From contig NZ_JAADJU010000003.1 in the NCBI RefSeq assembly GCF_012933545.1, forward strand, positions 62,001 to 126,000: a stretch of 64,000 nucleotides of DNA, in the 5' to 3' direction. The stretch comes from Rouxiella aceris (GTDB taxonomy: Bacteria; Pseudomonadota; Gammaproteobacteria; Enterobacterales; Enterobacteriaceae). Shown piece after piece: positions 52,248 to 62,148 of the stretch. The notes beneath the pieces are model-generated. The model made no database searches. It was not told where the DNA came from and worked only from the letters and a program-made list of their open reading frames with translations. Made by a program: the position numbers and the translations under genes. The number at the start of each line of letters is the position of its first letter. The first letter of the stretch is position 1.

Positions 52248-53489
52248 ATGGCTATTAGTCGTCGTTCATTTATTAATAACTCTCTGTTATCTGCACTCGG
52301 CCTGGCAGCAGGCGGCATACCTCGGCTGGGGTTTTCGGCCGACAGTAAAGAACCTATCAAGGTGGCGTCTATTCTCGACCTATCCGGTGGCCTGGATATT
52401 TATGGCAAACCGATGTCGGATGCCATCAATCTTGCCGCTGATGAAATCAATGCGGCGGGCGGCTTATTAGGTCGCCCGGTACAAATGATTAATTACGATG
52501 CGCAATCAAATATGCAATTGTACGCGCAATATGCACAACAGGCAGCGCTCAAAGATAAAGTCGCGGTGGTGCACGGCGGGATCACTTCCGCATCCCGTGA
52601 GGTTATTCGTCCGGTGCTCGATCGTTTTCGTACCCTCTATTTTTATCCTACGCAATATGAAGGCGGCGTTTGTGACCGTAATTATTTCTCATCAGGTTCG
52701 ACTCCGGCACAAACGGTGGAAAAAATGGTGCCCTATGCAATGAAAAAATGGGGTAAAAAAGTTTATATCCTGGCGGCAGATTATAACTATGGGCAAATCG
52801 TCTCGGCCTGGGTGAAAAAATATGTGCAGGATAACGGGGGCGAGGTGATGGATATTCAATTCTTCCCGCTGGACGTTACCGATTTCGGTGCCGCCATTTC
52901 CAAAGTTCAGGCTGCGAAACCCGATATCGTCTGGTCCGCGCTGGTGGGCGGGGCGCACCTCTCTTTCTACCGTCAGTGGCATGCGTCGGGTATGACCGGA
53001 AAAATCCCCATCGCCTCAACGGTATTTGGCAGCGGCAATGAACATATTATTCTGTCACCGGAAGAGAGCAATGGCATTTTGGTGTGTGCCAACTATATGC
53101 AGGAGATCCCGACGGCAGACAATACCGCATTTGTGAGCAAATTTAGACAGAAGTACGGCAGCAATGCGCCTTATATTCACGATCTGGCAATGGGGGCCTA
53201 TCAGGGAATGTTGCTGTGGGCCGAAGGGGTAAGAAAAGCCGGAGATATTGACCGCATAAAAGTGACCAGCGCCTTGGAAAGCGGTATTTCGGTGACGTCG
53301 CCCAGCGGTAAAGTCACCATGGATCCCTTGACCCATCACTGCATTCTTGATGTACATATCGCCGAAGTTCACAACCATGGCATGAATATTCTCGAGACCT
53401 ATTCGCAACAGGCCCCGGCAGATACCGCCATGGTGTGTAACCTGCAAAAAAATCCGCGTGATAACAAACAGTACCAAATTGCACTTTAA
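52248..53489 (+). CDS. Urea/short-chain amide ABC transporter binding protein (UrtA/FmdD-like)
   Basis: Protein of 413 residues with a twin-arginine-type signal (ISRRSFINNSLLSALGLAAG). Text such as VASILDLSGGLDIYGKPMSD, YDAQSNMQLYAQYAQQ, FYPTQYEGGVCDRNYFSSGS and TVFGSGNEHIILSPEESNGI is typical of the UrtA, FmdD and AmiC group. Folded export through Tat is suggested. It is the first gene of a five-gene transporter operon. Confidence 0.9.
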   Translation: MAISRRSFINNSLLSALGLAAGGIPRLGFSADSKEPIKVASILDLSGGLDIYGKPMSDAINLAADEINAAGGLLGRPVQMINYDAQSNMQLYAQYAQQAALKDKVAVVHGGITSASREVIRPVLDRFRTLYFYPTQYEGGVCDRNYFSSGSTPAQTVEKMVPYAMKKWGKKVYILAADYNYGQIVSAWVKKYVQDNGGEVMDIQFFPLDVTDFGAAISKVQAAKPDIVWSALVGGAHLSFYRQWHASGMTGKIPIASTVFGSGNEHIILSPEESNGILVCANYMQEIPTADNTAFVSKFRQKYGSNAPYIHDLAMGAYQGMLLWAEGVRKAGDIDRIKVTSALESGISVTSPSGKVTMDPLTHHCILDVHIAEVHNHGMNILETYSQQAPADTAMVCNLQKNPRDNKQYQIAL

Positions 53490-53500
53490 TGGGAGTCACT

Positions 53501-54370
53501 ATGGATTTGTTGATTATCTATGCCATTGAGGTGCTGAACGCTATCGCCGTGCTGATTGTTATGAGTCTCGGCCTGGCGGTGGTGTTTGGCATGATGAAAA
53601 TCGTCAATATGGCTCACGGTGAATTTATGATGCTCGGTGGCTATAGTGCCATTCTGGCCACCAATCATCTGGGGATCCCCATCTGGATAGCCATGCTGGT
53701 GGTCGCGCCGCTGGTGGTCGGTCTGTTTGGTATCGTGATTGAAAGGGTGATTATTCGCCATCTGTACGGGCGAATGATCGATACCATGCTGGCGACCTGG
53801 GGGCTGAGCCTGGCGCTGATTGGTGCGGCAACGATGATCTTCGGCAATACCACTCTCGGCATCAGTTCGCCACTGTCCAGCGTAGCCGTCGGCCGTTTTA
53901 GTACCAGTGGCTACTCGCTGTTTATGATTGCTTTTTCTCTCTGTTTGCTCGTCGCGCTGTGGCTGCTGTTGCGCTTTACCACTCTGGGGCTGTGCGCGCG
54001 AGCCACCATGCAGAATGCCCGCATGGCGGCGGCGCTCGGTACTAACCCCGGTCAAATCTACAGTCTGACATTTGGTCTGGGCGCCGCACTGTCGGGATTG
54101 GGCGGGGCGTTGCTGGCGCCGATCACCGGTGTCATCCCCACGGTTGGCGTGAGCTTTATCGCCAAGGCTTTTATTACCGTGATTGGCGGCGGCAGCGCCA
54201 TTATCGCCGGTACGTTATCGGCTTCCACCCTGTTTGGCGTCATCTCGCAGTTGGTGACCTATGCTTCTACCCCGGTTTTTGGTGCTGTTGCCCTGTTACT
54301 GACCGCCATTGTGCTGCTGCGTTTACTGCCGCAAGGGATCACTGGCCGATTCTTCAGGAGATCGCTGTAA
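53501..54370 (+). CDS. Urea/amide ABC transporter permease 1 (UrtB-like)
   Basis: Protein of 289 residues from the ATG at 53501 (GGGAG upstream). LivH-type membrane protein with VVFGMMKIVNMAHGEFMMLG near the N-terminus and RATMQNARMAAALGTNPGQI as the ATPase-contact loop. It overlaps the next permease gene by one base. Confidence 0.92.
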   Translation: MDLLIIYAIEVLNAIAVLIVMSLGLAVVFGMMKIVNMAHGEFMMLGGYSAILATNHLGIPIWIAMLVVAPLVVGLFGIVIERVIIRHLYGRMIDTMLATWGLSLALIGAATMIFGNTTLGISSPLSSVAVGRFSTSGYSLFMIAFSLCLLVALWLLLRFTTLGLCARATMQNARMAAALGTNPGQIYSLTFGLGAALSGLGGALLAPITGVIPTVGVSFIAKAFITVIGGGSAIIAGTLSASTLFGVISQLVTYASTPVFGAVALLLTAIVLLRLLPQGITGRFFRRSL

Positions 54371-55401
54371 TGACGCGCTTTTCCAATCAATATCAGCCTG
54401 TGCTGCTGGCTATTGTGGTGCTGTTGGTTGCCGGCTATCTCTCTGCCAGTCTGGAGCTTTATACCCTGTTGTCGCTGACGGTATTTCTGGTGATGGGTAT
54501 CCTGGCGCTAAGCCTGGCGTTTATCTGGGGCTACGGCGGTATTCTCTGCTTTGGTCAGGCGGCATTCTTCGGTTTAGGGGCCTATAGCTACGCCATTGGC
54601 GTAATTAACTGGGGGGATTCCACCTGGGCAGTGGTCGCCGCCATAGCGATCCCGACACTGTTCGCGCTGTTGCTGGGCTATGTAATTTTTTATGGCGGGG
54701 TAAGCGATGTCTATCTCGGAGCCATTACTTTGGCCGTCAGCCTGGTGCTGTTTAACTGGATCAACTCCACCTCCGGCAGTGAATATCACCTCGGTCAGGC
54801 TTTGCTGGGCGGTTTTAACGGTATCCCCTCGGTTCCCACGCTCAATATGCCCTTTGCCGTTGACGATATTCTCTCGCCGCAGGCGCTATTTATGGTCACC
54901 GTCGCTGGCCTGGTGCTCTGTTATCTGCTGCTGAAATTCACCCTGTTAAGTCGTTTTGGTAAAACGGTGGTGGCGATCCGTGAGAATGAACAGCGTGCCG
55001 GGCTGTTGGGCTATAACGTCCCGGCGCATAAATTGGCGACCTTTGCCATCGGTGCGGCCATTGCCGGACTGGCGGGCTGCCTGTATGCCAACTGGGGGGC
55101 ATTTGTCAGTCCTGGCGTCTTTAGTCTCAGCCAGTCGGCGCAGATTATTATCTGGGTAATTGTCGGCGGTCGCGGCACCCTGATTGGCCCGGTGCTCAGC
55201 TGCATTGCGCTGCAATGGCTAGTCACCCGTCTTGGTGCCCAGCAAAGCGTCGATACCAATCTGGTGCTGGGGATTATTCTGGCCATTTTTGTGTTGCTGA
55301 TCCCCGGTGGCATTTTGCCCACCCTGCAACGGTTGTTTACCCGCAAAGGCAAATCCCCCCAGGTTATTAACCCTGCTGCTATCGATAAGGTGAAATCATG
55401 A
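54370..55401 (+). CDS. Urea/amide ABC transporter permease 2 (UrtC-like)
   Basis: Protein of 343 residues, LivM-type, with IWGYGGILCFGQAAFFGLGA, FGKTVVAIRENEQRAGLLGY and an extended C-terminal hydrophilic tail. It overlaps the UrtD-like gene by four bases. Confidence 0.92.
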   Translation: MTRFSNQYQPVLLAIVVLLVAGYLSASLELYTLLSLTVFLVMGILALSLAFIWGYGGILCFGQAAFFGLGAYSYAIGVINWGDSTWAVVAAIAIPTLFALLLGYVIFYGGVSDVYLGAITLAVSLVLFNWINSTSGSEYHLGQALLGGFNGIPSVPTLNMPFAVDDILSPQALFMVTVAGLVLCYLLLKFTLLSRFGKTVVAIRENEQRAGLLGYNVPAHKLATFAIGAAIAGLAGCLYANWGAFVSPGVFSLSQSAQIIIWVIVGGRGTLIGPVLSCIALQWLVTRLGAQQSVDTNLVLGIILAIFVLLIPGGILPTLQRLFTRKGKSPQVINPAAIDKVKS

Positions 55402-56135
55402 ATGGCTCTTTGCTATTACAGACCCAAAAGATTGGTGTCAGTTTTGGTGGCGTTCACGCGGTAAAAGAAGTGGATTTTAGCCTGTTTGAGGGGGAGCTGC
55501 GTTGTCTGATCGGTCCCAATGGGGCCGGGAAGAGCACGTTTTTCAAAATGCTCAGTGGCCAGGTTTCGCCCACCCGTGGCCAGTGTCTCTATCGCGGCAA
55601 GGTGATTTCCGGCATGCGTCCGTGGGAGATCGCCCGCCTGGGGATCGGTATCAAAACTCAGGTGCCCAGCGTATTTGAGGGGTTAAGCGTCTGGGACAAT
55701 CTGTGGCAGGCGGCGGCCATCCGTCTGGAGAAGCGGGCGATCGCCGCGGCCATTGACGAGGTATTGCAGGATATCGGTCTGACAGCGGTCAAGAATGCCA
55801 TTCTCTCCGAGCTGGCCCATGGTCAGCGGCAATGGGTTGAGCTGGGCATGATCCTGATTTCACGTCCGCAGTTGGTCTTGCTGGATGAGCCTGCCGCCGG
55901 GATGACCCATCACGAAGTGAGAAAAACCGCAGAACTGATTAAGGCCATCAATCAGCAAAGCACCGTGGTAGTGGTGGAACATGATATGGAGTTTATCAGC
56001 ATGATTGCGCAACAGGTGACGGTGTTTAATCAGGGCGCGGTGCTGGCGGAGGGGACCTTTGCCGAGGTCACCGCGCAGCAGTCGGTGAAAGATGCCTATC
56101 TTGGCAATATGGAGATTAAACATGCTGCAAATTAA
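55398..56135 (+). CDS. Urea/amide ABC transporter ATPase 1 (UrtD-like)
   Basis: Protein of 245 residues. Walker A GPNGAGKSTFFKML, ATPase signature with an unusual LAHGQRQWVELGMIL (typical of UrtD proteins), Walker B LVLLDEPAAGMTHHEV. It pairs with the UrtE-like ATPase. Confidence 0.93.
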   Translation: MNGSLLLQTQKIGVSFGGVHAVKEVDFSLFEGELRCLIGPNGAGKSTFFKMLSGQVSPTRGQCLYRGKVISGMRPWEIARLGIGIKTQVPSVFEGLSVWDNLWQAAAIRLEKRAIAAAIDEVLQDIGLTAVKNAILSELAHGQRQWVELGMILISRPQLVLLDEPAAGMTHHEVRKTAELIKAINQQSTVVVVEHDMEFISMIAQQVTVFNQGAVLAEGTFAEVTAQQSVKDAYLGNMEIKHAAN

Positions 56136-56826
56136 CCAGTTAGTCTCTGGCTATAACAAAATTCCGGTACTCAATCTGGCGGAAATGTTTGTCGGTGCCA
56201 AATCCTTTACCGGCGTGCTCGGTCGCAATGGTATGGGTAAAACCACCTTGTTACGCGCCATTATGGGCGAGCTGCCCGCCTGGCAAGGGCAGATCTCCCT
56301 CAACGGTATTGATATCAGCCGTTATCAGGCCTATCAACGGGCCAGCGCCGGTATTGGCTATGTGCCGCAGGGAAGACAGATATTCCCGCTGCTCACCGTT
56401 GAGGAGAATTTGCGCATGGGCTGCGTCAAACATTTTTCCCGTTCACAGCCGATTATCGAACATATGCTGGAGATTTTCCCACGGCTTAAACGGCTGTTGG
56501 CCCAGCCTGGCGGCGCGCTTTCCGGTGGCGAGCAGCAGTTGCTGGCGCTGGCGCGCTGTTTGTGCGGCGAACCGCAGTTGGTGTTGCTGGATGAACCTAC
56601 CGAGGGCATTCAACCCAATATCTGCGAGGAGATTATCGAGACGCTGCAAAAACTGCGCCACGAGATGGATATCTCGATCATTCTGGTCGAGCAGGACATT
56701 GAGTTTCTCTATAGCCTGGCTGATCGTATCCATGTGATAGAAAAGGGGCAGATCACCCAGGTGATCGATCCCCTTACCACCAGCAGCGCCGCTATTGCCG
56801 AGCAGTATCTGGGATTTCATGCTTGA
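56122..56826 (+). CDS. Urea/amide ABC transporter ATPase 2 (UrtE-like)
   Basis: Protein of 234 residues from the ATG at 56122, which has GGAG upstream and overlaps the UrtD-like gene by 14 bases. Walker A GRNGMGKTTLLRAI, signature LSGGEQQLLALARCL, Walker B LVLLDEPTEGIQPNI. All are typical of LivF/UrtE proteins. Confidence 0.93.
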   Translation: MLQINQLVSGYNKIPVLNLAEMFVGAKSFTGVLGRNGMGKTTLLRAIMGELPAWQGQISLNGIDISRYQAYQRASAGIGYVPQGRQIFPLLTVEENLRMGCVKHFSRSQPIIEHMLEIFPRLKRLLAQPGGALSGGEQQLLALARCLCGEPQLVLLDEPTEGIQPNICEEIIETLQKLRHEMDISIILVEQDIEFLYSLADRIHVIEKGQITQVIDPLTTSSAAIAEQYLGFHA

Positions 56827-56943
56827 GGCCCGTGGTCTGAGACTGTCCACTTTGACACAGTCTCAGGCAATCACAACAAAGCACCGCCAGCAGCCGTTGC
56901 CTTACAGTAGGGTTTCGTTAACCGACTTAACCGGGGGCAGAAT

Positions 56944-57540
56944 ATGGCCGAGACATCTTTACTGGCGACCTTGCATGGACTCAAGGTGTCTATTATCCAT
57001 CCCGACCGCCGGAGTGCCAGCGCCCTGGCGGCGTCGCTGACCGAGCTGGGCTGTCAGACCTGTTACTGTTGGCCGCTACCGGTCACCGCACCCACTGAGG
57101 TGGATTTGCTGTTGCTGGCAATTGAACCCCATAGCCATCACCAGTTGCTACGGCTGGTGACCAGCCTGCACGATCGCGGTGTGCCGGTGATTGCCCTGGC
57201 GGATTATCAGCACAGTGCATTATTTCCGCTGTTGATGACCCTAAAACCCGCCGCCATTCTCGATAAGGTTATCAATCCTTTCGCCCTTATTGTGCAGATT
57301 ATCGGTACCCTTGGCTGGGTACGGCAGTGTGCGGCACTGCGCAAAGCGTGCCAGCCATTACCCGAGGAACCCAAAACCAGACTGACGCAGGCAAAAGGCA
57401 TCCTGATGCGCGAGCAGGGGATGGATGAAAATAGCGCTTATCGTCTTTTGCGCCGTGCGGCGATGGATGCACGCTGCAGCCTGGATCATACCGCCGAACG
57501 TGTTATCGCTGGCAGAAGCTATCCGGGACGTAAGACTTGA
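56944..57540 (+). CDS. AmiR-like ANTAR transcription antiterminator
   Basis: Protein of 198 residues. The N-terminal half resembles a response-regulator fold without a clear phospho-accepting Asp (LKVSIIHPDRRSASALAASL), as in AmiR. A coiled-coil linker is followed by the ANTAR RNA-binding domain at about residues 140-190 (LTQAKGILMREQGMDENSAY, RLLRRAAMDARCSLDHTAE). It is expected to bind the two-hexaloop leader at 52112-52165 and let RNA polymerase read into the transporter genes. AmiR is normally held by cytoplasmic AmiC, and no such gene is seen nearby. Confidence 0.88.
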   Translation: MAETSLLATLHGLKVSIIHPDRRSASALAASLTELGCQTCYCWPLPVTAPTEVDLLLLAIEPHSHHQLLRLVTSLHDRGVPVIALADYQHSALFPLLMTLKPAAILDKVINPFALIVQIIGTLGWVRQCAALRKACQPLPEEPKTRLTQAKGILMREQGMDENSAYRLLRRAAMDARCSLDHTAERVIAGRSYPGRKT

Positions 57541-57543
57541 GCG

Positions 57544-58485
57544 TTACATCATCCGTCGTTCGGCTTTCAACAGGCTGCTTGGCGAGCAGCCAAAGGCTTT
57601 GCGAAAGGCGAGGCTAAAGTGCGACATATCGCTAAAACCATGGTCGAGGGCCACCTGAGTAATATTTCTCGCCTGACCGCTAACCAGCACCTTGCGGCAG
57701 GCCAGCAGACGCTCTTGCCACACCACATTCATTGGTGTGGTGTTATGGGCGGCAAATAACCGACTTAGCGTGCGCGGGGAAACGTGATGGGCATTGGCCA
57801 GGGTGGCAATCGACAGTTGAGGATCGTCAAGATGCTGACGCAGATAGTCGAGGATCCGCCGGTAGAGATCGGGCTTCAGTTCGTCATTACTCTTTTGCAA
57901 ATTGATACTGACGGCAATAATGCTAAACAGCGTATTGGCAAACTGCTCGGTGAGAAAGGGTTTTTCCTGCTCAGTATTATAGAGATAGGCTTCCGCCACC
58001 ATTTGCTTAAGCGAGGTGATGCCGGGGCGGGTTAGATCAAAACATTTTCCCGCCAGCGCAGAGATGGCGGGGGCTTGTTTTTCCATTATTCCTCGTGGCA
58101 GATGGATAATATTAATGGCCATCTTTTCCATCGCAAAATCAAAGGGATTGGCGGCATCGTAGATCACCACATCGCCGCCGGTCACCGTTGAACAGTGGCC
58201 GTTTTGCGATAAGGTGCCGGTTCCCGAGCCAACCAACCCAAGATAATAATCGTGGTTGGGATGGTGACGAATGCAATCCGTGGTCCGTTGCCACAACAGA
58301 GAGGTTTGCGAGCTATGAGTGGCGATATGCACATCGCCCAGCGAGCCGTAGCTAAAGCTTCCGGAGAAGTCATCGTTATAGGTTTGCCGCGCCTGCGCTT
58401 TGATTAGCCGCGAGCAGACCGCCTCGCGCCAGGCATCAAAACGGTGACGGTTATCCAAGCTATCCGTGGTGAAATTTTCTTTCAT
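57544..58485 (-). CDS. AraC-family regulator with AraC_binding_2-type sensor domain
   Basis: Protein of 313 residues from the ATG at 58485 (AAGGGG upstream). N-terminal cupin-like sensor domain with GTGTLSQNGHCSTVTGGDVV. The two C-terminal helix-turn-helices contain SIATLANAHHVSPRTLSRLF and ITQVALDHGFSDMSHFSLAF. It follows the amidase gene on the same strand and probably controls that gene. It converges with the ANTAR gene only four bases away. Confidence 0.9.
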   Translation of the reverse strand: MKENFTTDSLDNRHRFDAWREAVCSRLIKAQARQTYNDDFSGSFSYGSLGDVHIATHSSQTSLLWQRTTDCIRHHPNHDYYLGLVGSGTGTLSQNGHCSTVTGGDVVIYDAANPFDFAMEKMAINIIHLPRGIMEKQAPAISALAGKCFDLTRPGITSLKQMVAEAYLYNTEQEKPFLTEQFANTLFSIIAVSINLQKSNDELKPDLYRRILDYLRQHLDDPQLSIATLANAHHVSPRTLSRLFAAHNTTPMNVVWQERLLACRKVLVSGQARNITQVALDHGFSDMSHFSLAFRKAFGCSPSSLLKAERRMM

Positions 58486-58612
58486 GCCAACGCCCCTTAT
58501 CATCACTCAGACATTGCTGCTGCATGATTTTAAATGCAATTTTCAGGCCATTAGCGGCAGGGTGCTGCGGGCTTCTGCCGCCAGTGTTATCCATCAGTTG
58601 GCGGCAGGGAGC

Positions 58613-60007
58613 TTATAAATCAGGGTGTTGCTTATGCCAGTCGGTGGCCTGTTGCCAGGCCCAGCCGCCCTGAATGGCGCGCACTTCATCAAAATGCGCG
58701 GCAACCAGTTGAAAACCAATAGGCGCACCGGAACGGCTTTGGCCGCAAGGCAGGGTAATGGTCGGGTGACCACTCATATCGAATGCACTGGTATAGCGCA
58801 GCACGCCATCAAAAAGAGCTTTGTCAGTGCCAAAGCGACTCATGGTTTCCCAGGTCAAGCCACAGTAGGCGGTGGCCGGTGACAAAATCAGATCCACCTC
58901 GGTAAACAGTGCGCTGATATTACCGCGCAGGGCGGCGCGTTTTAGCCATAAACGTTGATAGTCCAGTGCCGACACCTGATGGCCCAAATCCAGCAATCCT
59001 GCCAGTCCCGGGCCGTAGTGTGCTTTCTGTGCCGGATAGGTCTCTTCGTGGGCCAGTGCGGTTTCAACAGCGCAAAGTGCGCTCCAGTCGGCGGCGGCTT
59101 CATCGGTGTCGGGCATGGTGATCTCTACAATTTCTGCCCCCAGGTCGGCGAGGGTGACGATCGCCCGTTGCAGTGCTGCACGAGTCTCTTCATCCACTTT
59201 GTCCAGTGCCCAGCCGGCATCGACACCAATCCGCAGCTTATGGATGCCGCGGGTCATTAATGCCAGGCAATCCGGCACCGGCTCACTGCTGGAAGTCGGG
59301 TCTTTGGCATCGCGACCGGCAATGGCCTGCAATATGGCGGCGGCATCGGCTACCGAGCGGGCCATCGGGCCGATATGATCCAGTGAGGCAGCAAGTTCAC
59401 AGGCACCGTGACGGGTAACTCGCCCCCAGGTTGGTTTGATCCCGGTTACGCCGTTGGCATTGCTCGGAAAACGAATAGAGCCGCCGGTATCGGTGCCGAT
59501 CGCGCCGTAGCAAAGCCCCGCGGCGGTGGCCACCCCCGAGCCGCTGGAGGAGACGCCGGTCCACAGATCTGCGCCCCAGGGATTATCCGGTCGGGTCAGT
59601 TGCGGATGATGGTCGGCAAAAGCACTTTCCGTTTGCGCCAGTTTGCCAAGGATCACCGCCCCGGCCTGTTTAAAACGTTCAACTATCGTTGAATCTTCGG
59701 CGGGCAAACGGCCCTGGTGGATGGCCATACCGTGAGTGGTGGGGGCATCTTTGGTCCAGATTAAATCCTTCAGCGCAATGGGCACACCGTGCAGTGGACC
59801 GCGTATCACGCCCTCGGCGATCTCGGCATCGGCCTGTGCCGCTGCAATCAGTGCGTTTTCGCCCATCACAAAGAAAAAACTGTGCAACCGGGGTTCAAGG
59901 GCGGCGATGCGATTGAGCAGATATTGGGTGACGTCGACGGAGGAGATCTCTTGTGACTGGATCAGTCGGCCAATCTCGAGCAGGCTTTTATAGTGCAAGT
60001 TTTGCAT
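58613..60007 (-). CDS. Amidase, amidase-signature family
   Basis: Protein of 464 residues from the ATG at 60007 (AGGAAA upstream). The Ser-cisSer-Lys triad is visible: Lys in IALKDLIWTKDAP, and the Gly/Ser-rich TGVSSSGSGVATAAG with GTDTGGSIRFPS. Such enzymes hydrolyse amides to acid and ammonia. Lying beside an amide/urea importer, it likely processes the imported amide, feeding ammonia under nitrogen limitation. The substrate is unknown. Confidence 0.9.
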   Translation of the reverse strand: MQNLHYKSLLEIGRLIQSQEISSVDVTQYLLNRIAALEPRLHSFFFVMGENALIAAAQADAEIAEGVIRGPLHGVPIALKDLIWTKDAPTTHGMAIHQGRLPAEDSTIVERFKQAGAVILGKLAQTESAFADHHPQLTRPDNPWGADLWTGVSSSGSGVATAAGLCYGAIGTDTGGSIRFPSNANGVTGIKPTWGRVTRHGACELAASLDHIGPMARSVADAAAILQAIAGRDAKDPTSSSEPVPDCLALMTRGIHKLRIGVDAGWALDKVDEETRAALQRAIVTLADLGAEIVEITMPDTDEAAADWSALCAVETALAHEETYPAQKAHYGPGLAGLLDLGHQVSALDYQRLWLKRAALRGNISALFTEVDLILSPATAYCGLTWETMSRFGTDKALFDGVLRYTSAFDMSGHPTITLPCGQSRSGAPIGFQLVAAHFDEVRAIQGGWAWQQATDWHKQHPDL

Positions 60008-60258
60008 GGTGGCGTTTCCTGTTGGCAGTGAAGATCGCGCGCGGCGGACCGCGAAAGAGTTTGCTATCTCCAAACTAAAACAGCCAATAGCTCAGGGCTT
60101 TGTTGAAATGGACAATCTCTGTGTCTGAAATGCCAGTGTGCCGGTGAGGTAGAGTCACCAGCATACAGGGCTGCTATTTGCAGGGCAGTTAGCAAGCAAT
60201 GGGGCAAAAAATAGTGTTAGCGCCGAGAGTCGCAAATAATACTTTTGCCGCGTTTGAG

Positions 60259-61617
60259 CTATTCACTTGCTGCCTTATTTTCACAGATAAAGCGCTGAAG
60301 GTTTGCTGCACTGAGTGGACGAGAAAAAAGGAATCCCTGAAATAGCGTGCAGCCAAAACGTTGCATAATTGACCATTGCTCTGCTGTTTCAATGCCTTCG
60401 GCAAGCACCTCCAGGCTTAGCTCCGCGCCCATCTGAGCAATTATCCTGGCTATTACCGCCCCTTTTTTGCTTTCACTTGCTGCTGACACAAAACTGCGAT
60501 CAATTTTAATCTGTTCTAGCGGCAGACGCCGAAGATAACTGAGAGAAGAGAACCCGGTACCGAAATCATCCAGAGAAAATTTGAATCCGGCTTGCGCCAG
60601 ATCTTTCATTCGGGCAACGATGGTATCAGGATCAGAGGCGAAGACGCTTTCAGTCAGCTCTAACTTGACCAGGGAAGCAGGGATGCCGGCATTTTTTGCA
60701 TTTTTAATCAGTTCATCAATGAAATTATGCTGCATAAGGTGGTCAACGGTAATATTGATAGACAGGGAAAGATGGCGAGTCAGGACATTTTCCTGCCAGA
60801 GTGCAAGCTCTCGGAAGGCGCTTGCTATCACCCATTCACCAATTGCCGGCATCAGGCCGGCATCCTGAGCTTCCGAGATGAATTCAGAGGGGGGCAGCAT
60901 ACCCTTGCTGGGATGCTGCCAGCGCAGAAGGGCTTCAGCACCAATAATGCCACCCGTGCGATCAACCAAAGGCTGGAATACAAGCACAAATTCATCGTTG
61001 TACAATGCACGCTGTATTGACCTTGCTTTCGCCGTCATACGGGACAAATCAGCGTGCATGGCGGCAATAGCGCCGCATAAGATGGTGGTTGCCAGAACCG
61101 GATTCACCCAGATACTAAAAGACCGAAAGCGGCGTGGCATTTCATTGACAAAAGAAAGTGTCACTGCGTTATTACAAAAAATGATAAATGCTATAAGGCT
61201 GAAAACAATAATAATAATCTGCATCGTGGATCTATTACTCTGGAAGTTCATGTATCCAACAAGAGCGATCACCAGCAAATAGAGGTGTGTGGTCCTCTGC
61301 ACCATTGCTTCTGGCACATCGTAGAAGAGACAAAAAATAATCACAAAGATCACACAAAATACTTGTGAAAGCATGAGTCCTGCAGAAAAGTAGCCACCAG
61401 CAGCAAGTCGCCAGCAGGGCACTACAGCGATGCCTAAAATAAGTAATGACAGGACGAGATCCCACTCATGCAGCACGACAAATACCATTAACCAGCCCAG
61501 ACTGACCACCAGTCCGGTGACTGCAATGACTCTACAGAGGAAAATAAGATGTTTTCCGCTTGGTGTTGCTATGGCGTGTCGGCTCGGCATTCTGCGTATG
61601 ACTCCTGTTTTTGTCAT
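60259..61617 (-). CDS. Membrane EAL-domain phosphodiesterase
   Basis: Protein of 452 residues. About six membrane segments occupy residues 25-205. The EAL domain follows from about residue 215, with AEALLRWQHP, SLSINITVDHLMQHNF, LELTESVF, DDFGTGFSSLSYLRRLPLEQ and AEGIETAEQ; key metal and catalytic residues are present, so it probably degrades cyclic-di-GMP. No GGDEF domain. Confidence 0.92.
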   Translation of the reverse strand: MTKTGVIRRMPSRHAIATPSGKHLIFLCRVIAVTGLVVSLGWLMVFVVLHEWDLVLSLLILGIAVVPCWRLAAGGYFSAGLMLSQVFCVIFVIIFCLFYDVPEAMVQRTTHLYLLVIALVGYMNFQSNRSTMQIIIIVFSLIAFIIFCNNAVTLSFVNEMPRRFRSFSIWVNPVLATTILCGAIAAMHADLSRMTAKARSIQRALYNDEFVLVFQPLVDRTGGIIGAEALLRWQHPSKGMLPPSEFISEAQDAGLMPAIGEWVIASAFRELALWQENVLTRHLSLSINITVDHLMQHNFIDELIKNAKNAGIPASLVKLELTESVFASDPDTIVARMKDLAQAGFKFSLDDFGTGFSSLSYLRRLPLEQIKIDRSFVSAASESKKGAVIARIIAQMGAELSLEVLAEGIETAEQWSIMQRFGCTLFQGFLFSRPLSAANLQRFICENKAASE

Positions 61618-62106
61618 TATCCTGGCTACCGTACCTGATGTTTATCTTCCTCGGCGGTATCTTAGGTGATGAGGGAAGATGAGGTCGGCGAAAAATAGGG
61701 TTTGCTGCACTCGCGAGTAGTCCCTCTCATTTCTGGTATGTTTTAAACACCAATGTCGCCATCCGTTGGCCGATTTCCGCTAATATCGCATTCAATATCT
61801 TTGGCAGCATTAAATTTTTATTTTTTTAAAGGGTCTTTATTACCCTTAAATTGTTACAACAGGGTGATTGATAGCAATCCAGTGTTGTGGCAGAGATAGC
61901 GCTGATTTCATTACCCACCACGTCGGGGCCTATTGCTTGCCAGAGCGGTAGGAGGGTCAACTGTGGTAGGCAATGCAAGCTGTTTATTGGCCAGTATCAG
62001 GCCAAGAGGATAGTGGTGCGATGGTTATGCGGGGAGGGGAGATTAAGGTCAGGGGGGCGTCTGTTATCTTGCAGATGAAGGCAACCCGTTAAGCCTGTTC
62101 AAACAG
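61618..62106. other. Intergenic region between the EAL gene and the PTS operon end
   Basis: About 490 bases with short open frames that lack ribosome sites and family features. It includes the EAL gene promoter. No RNA gene or repeat was recognised. Confidence 0.5.
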
Positions 62107-62136
62107 AAAAGGGGAAAACAGTCACCTGTTTTCCCC
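62107..62136 (-). terminator. Terminator of the mannose-type PTS operon
   Basis: Read on the minus strand, GGGGAAAACAG and CTGTTTTCCCC form a perfect 11-base stem around GTGA, followed by TTTTCTG. It lies 12 bases after the IID stop codon. Confidence 0.88.
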
Positions 62137-62148
62137 CCTTAGGATTAT

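Noticed and set aside
61887-62078. Short open frame in the gap between the EAL gene and the PTS operon
   Set aside because: No ribosome site, no recognisable protein features, and it is isolated.
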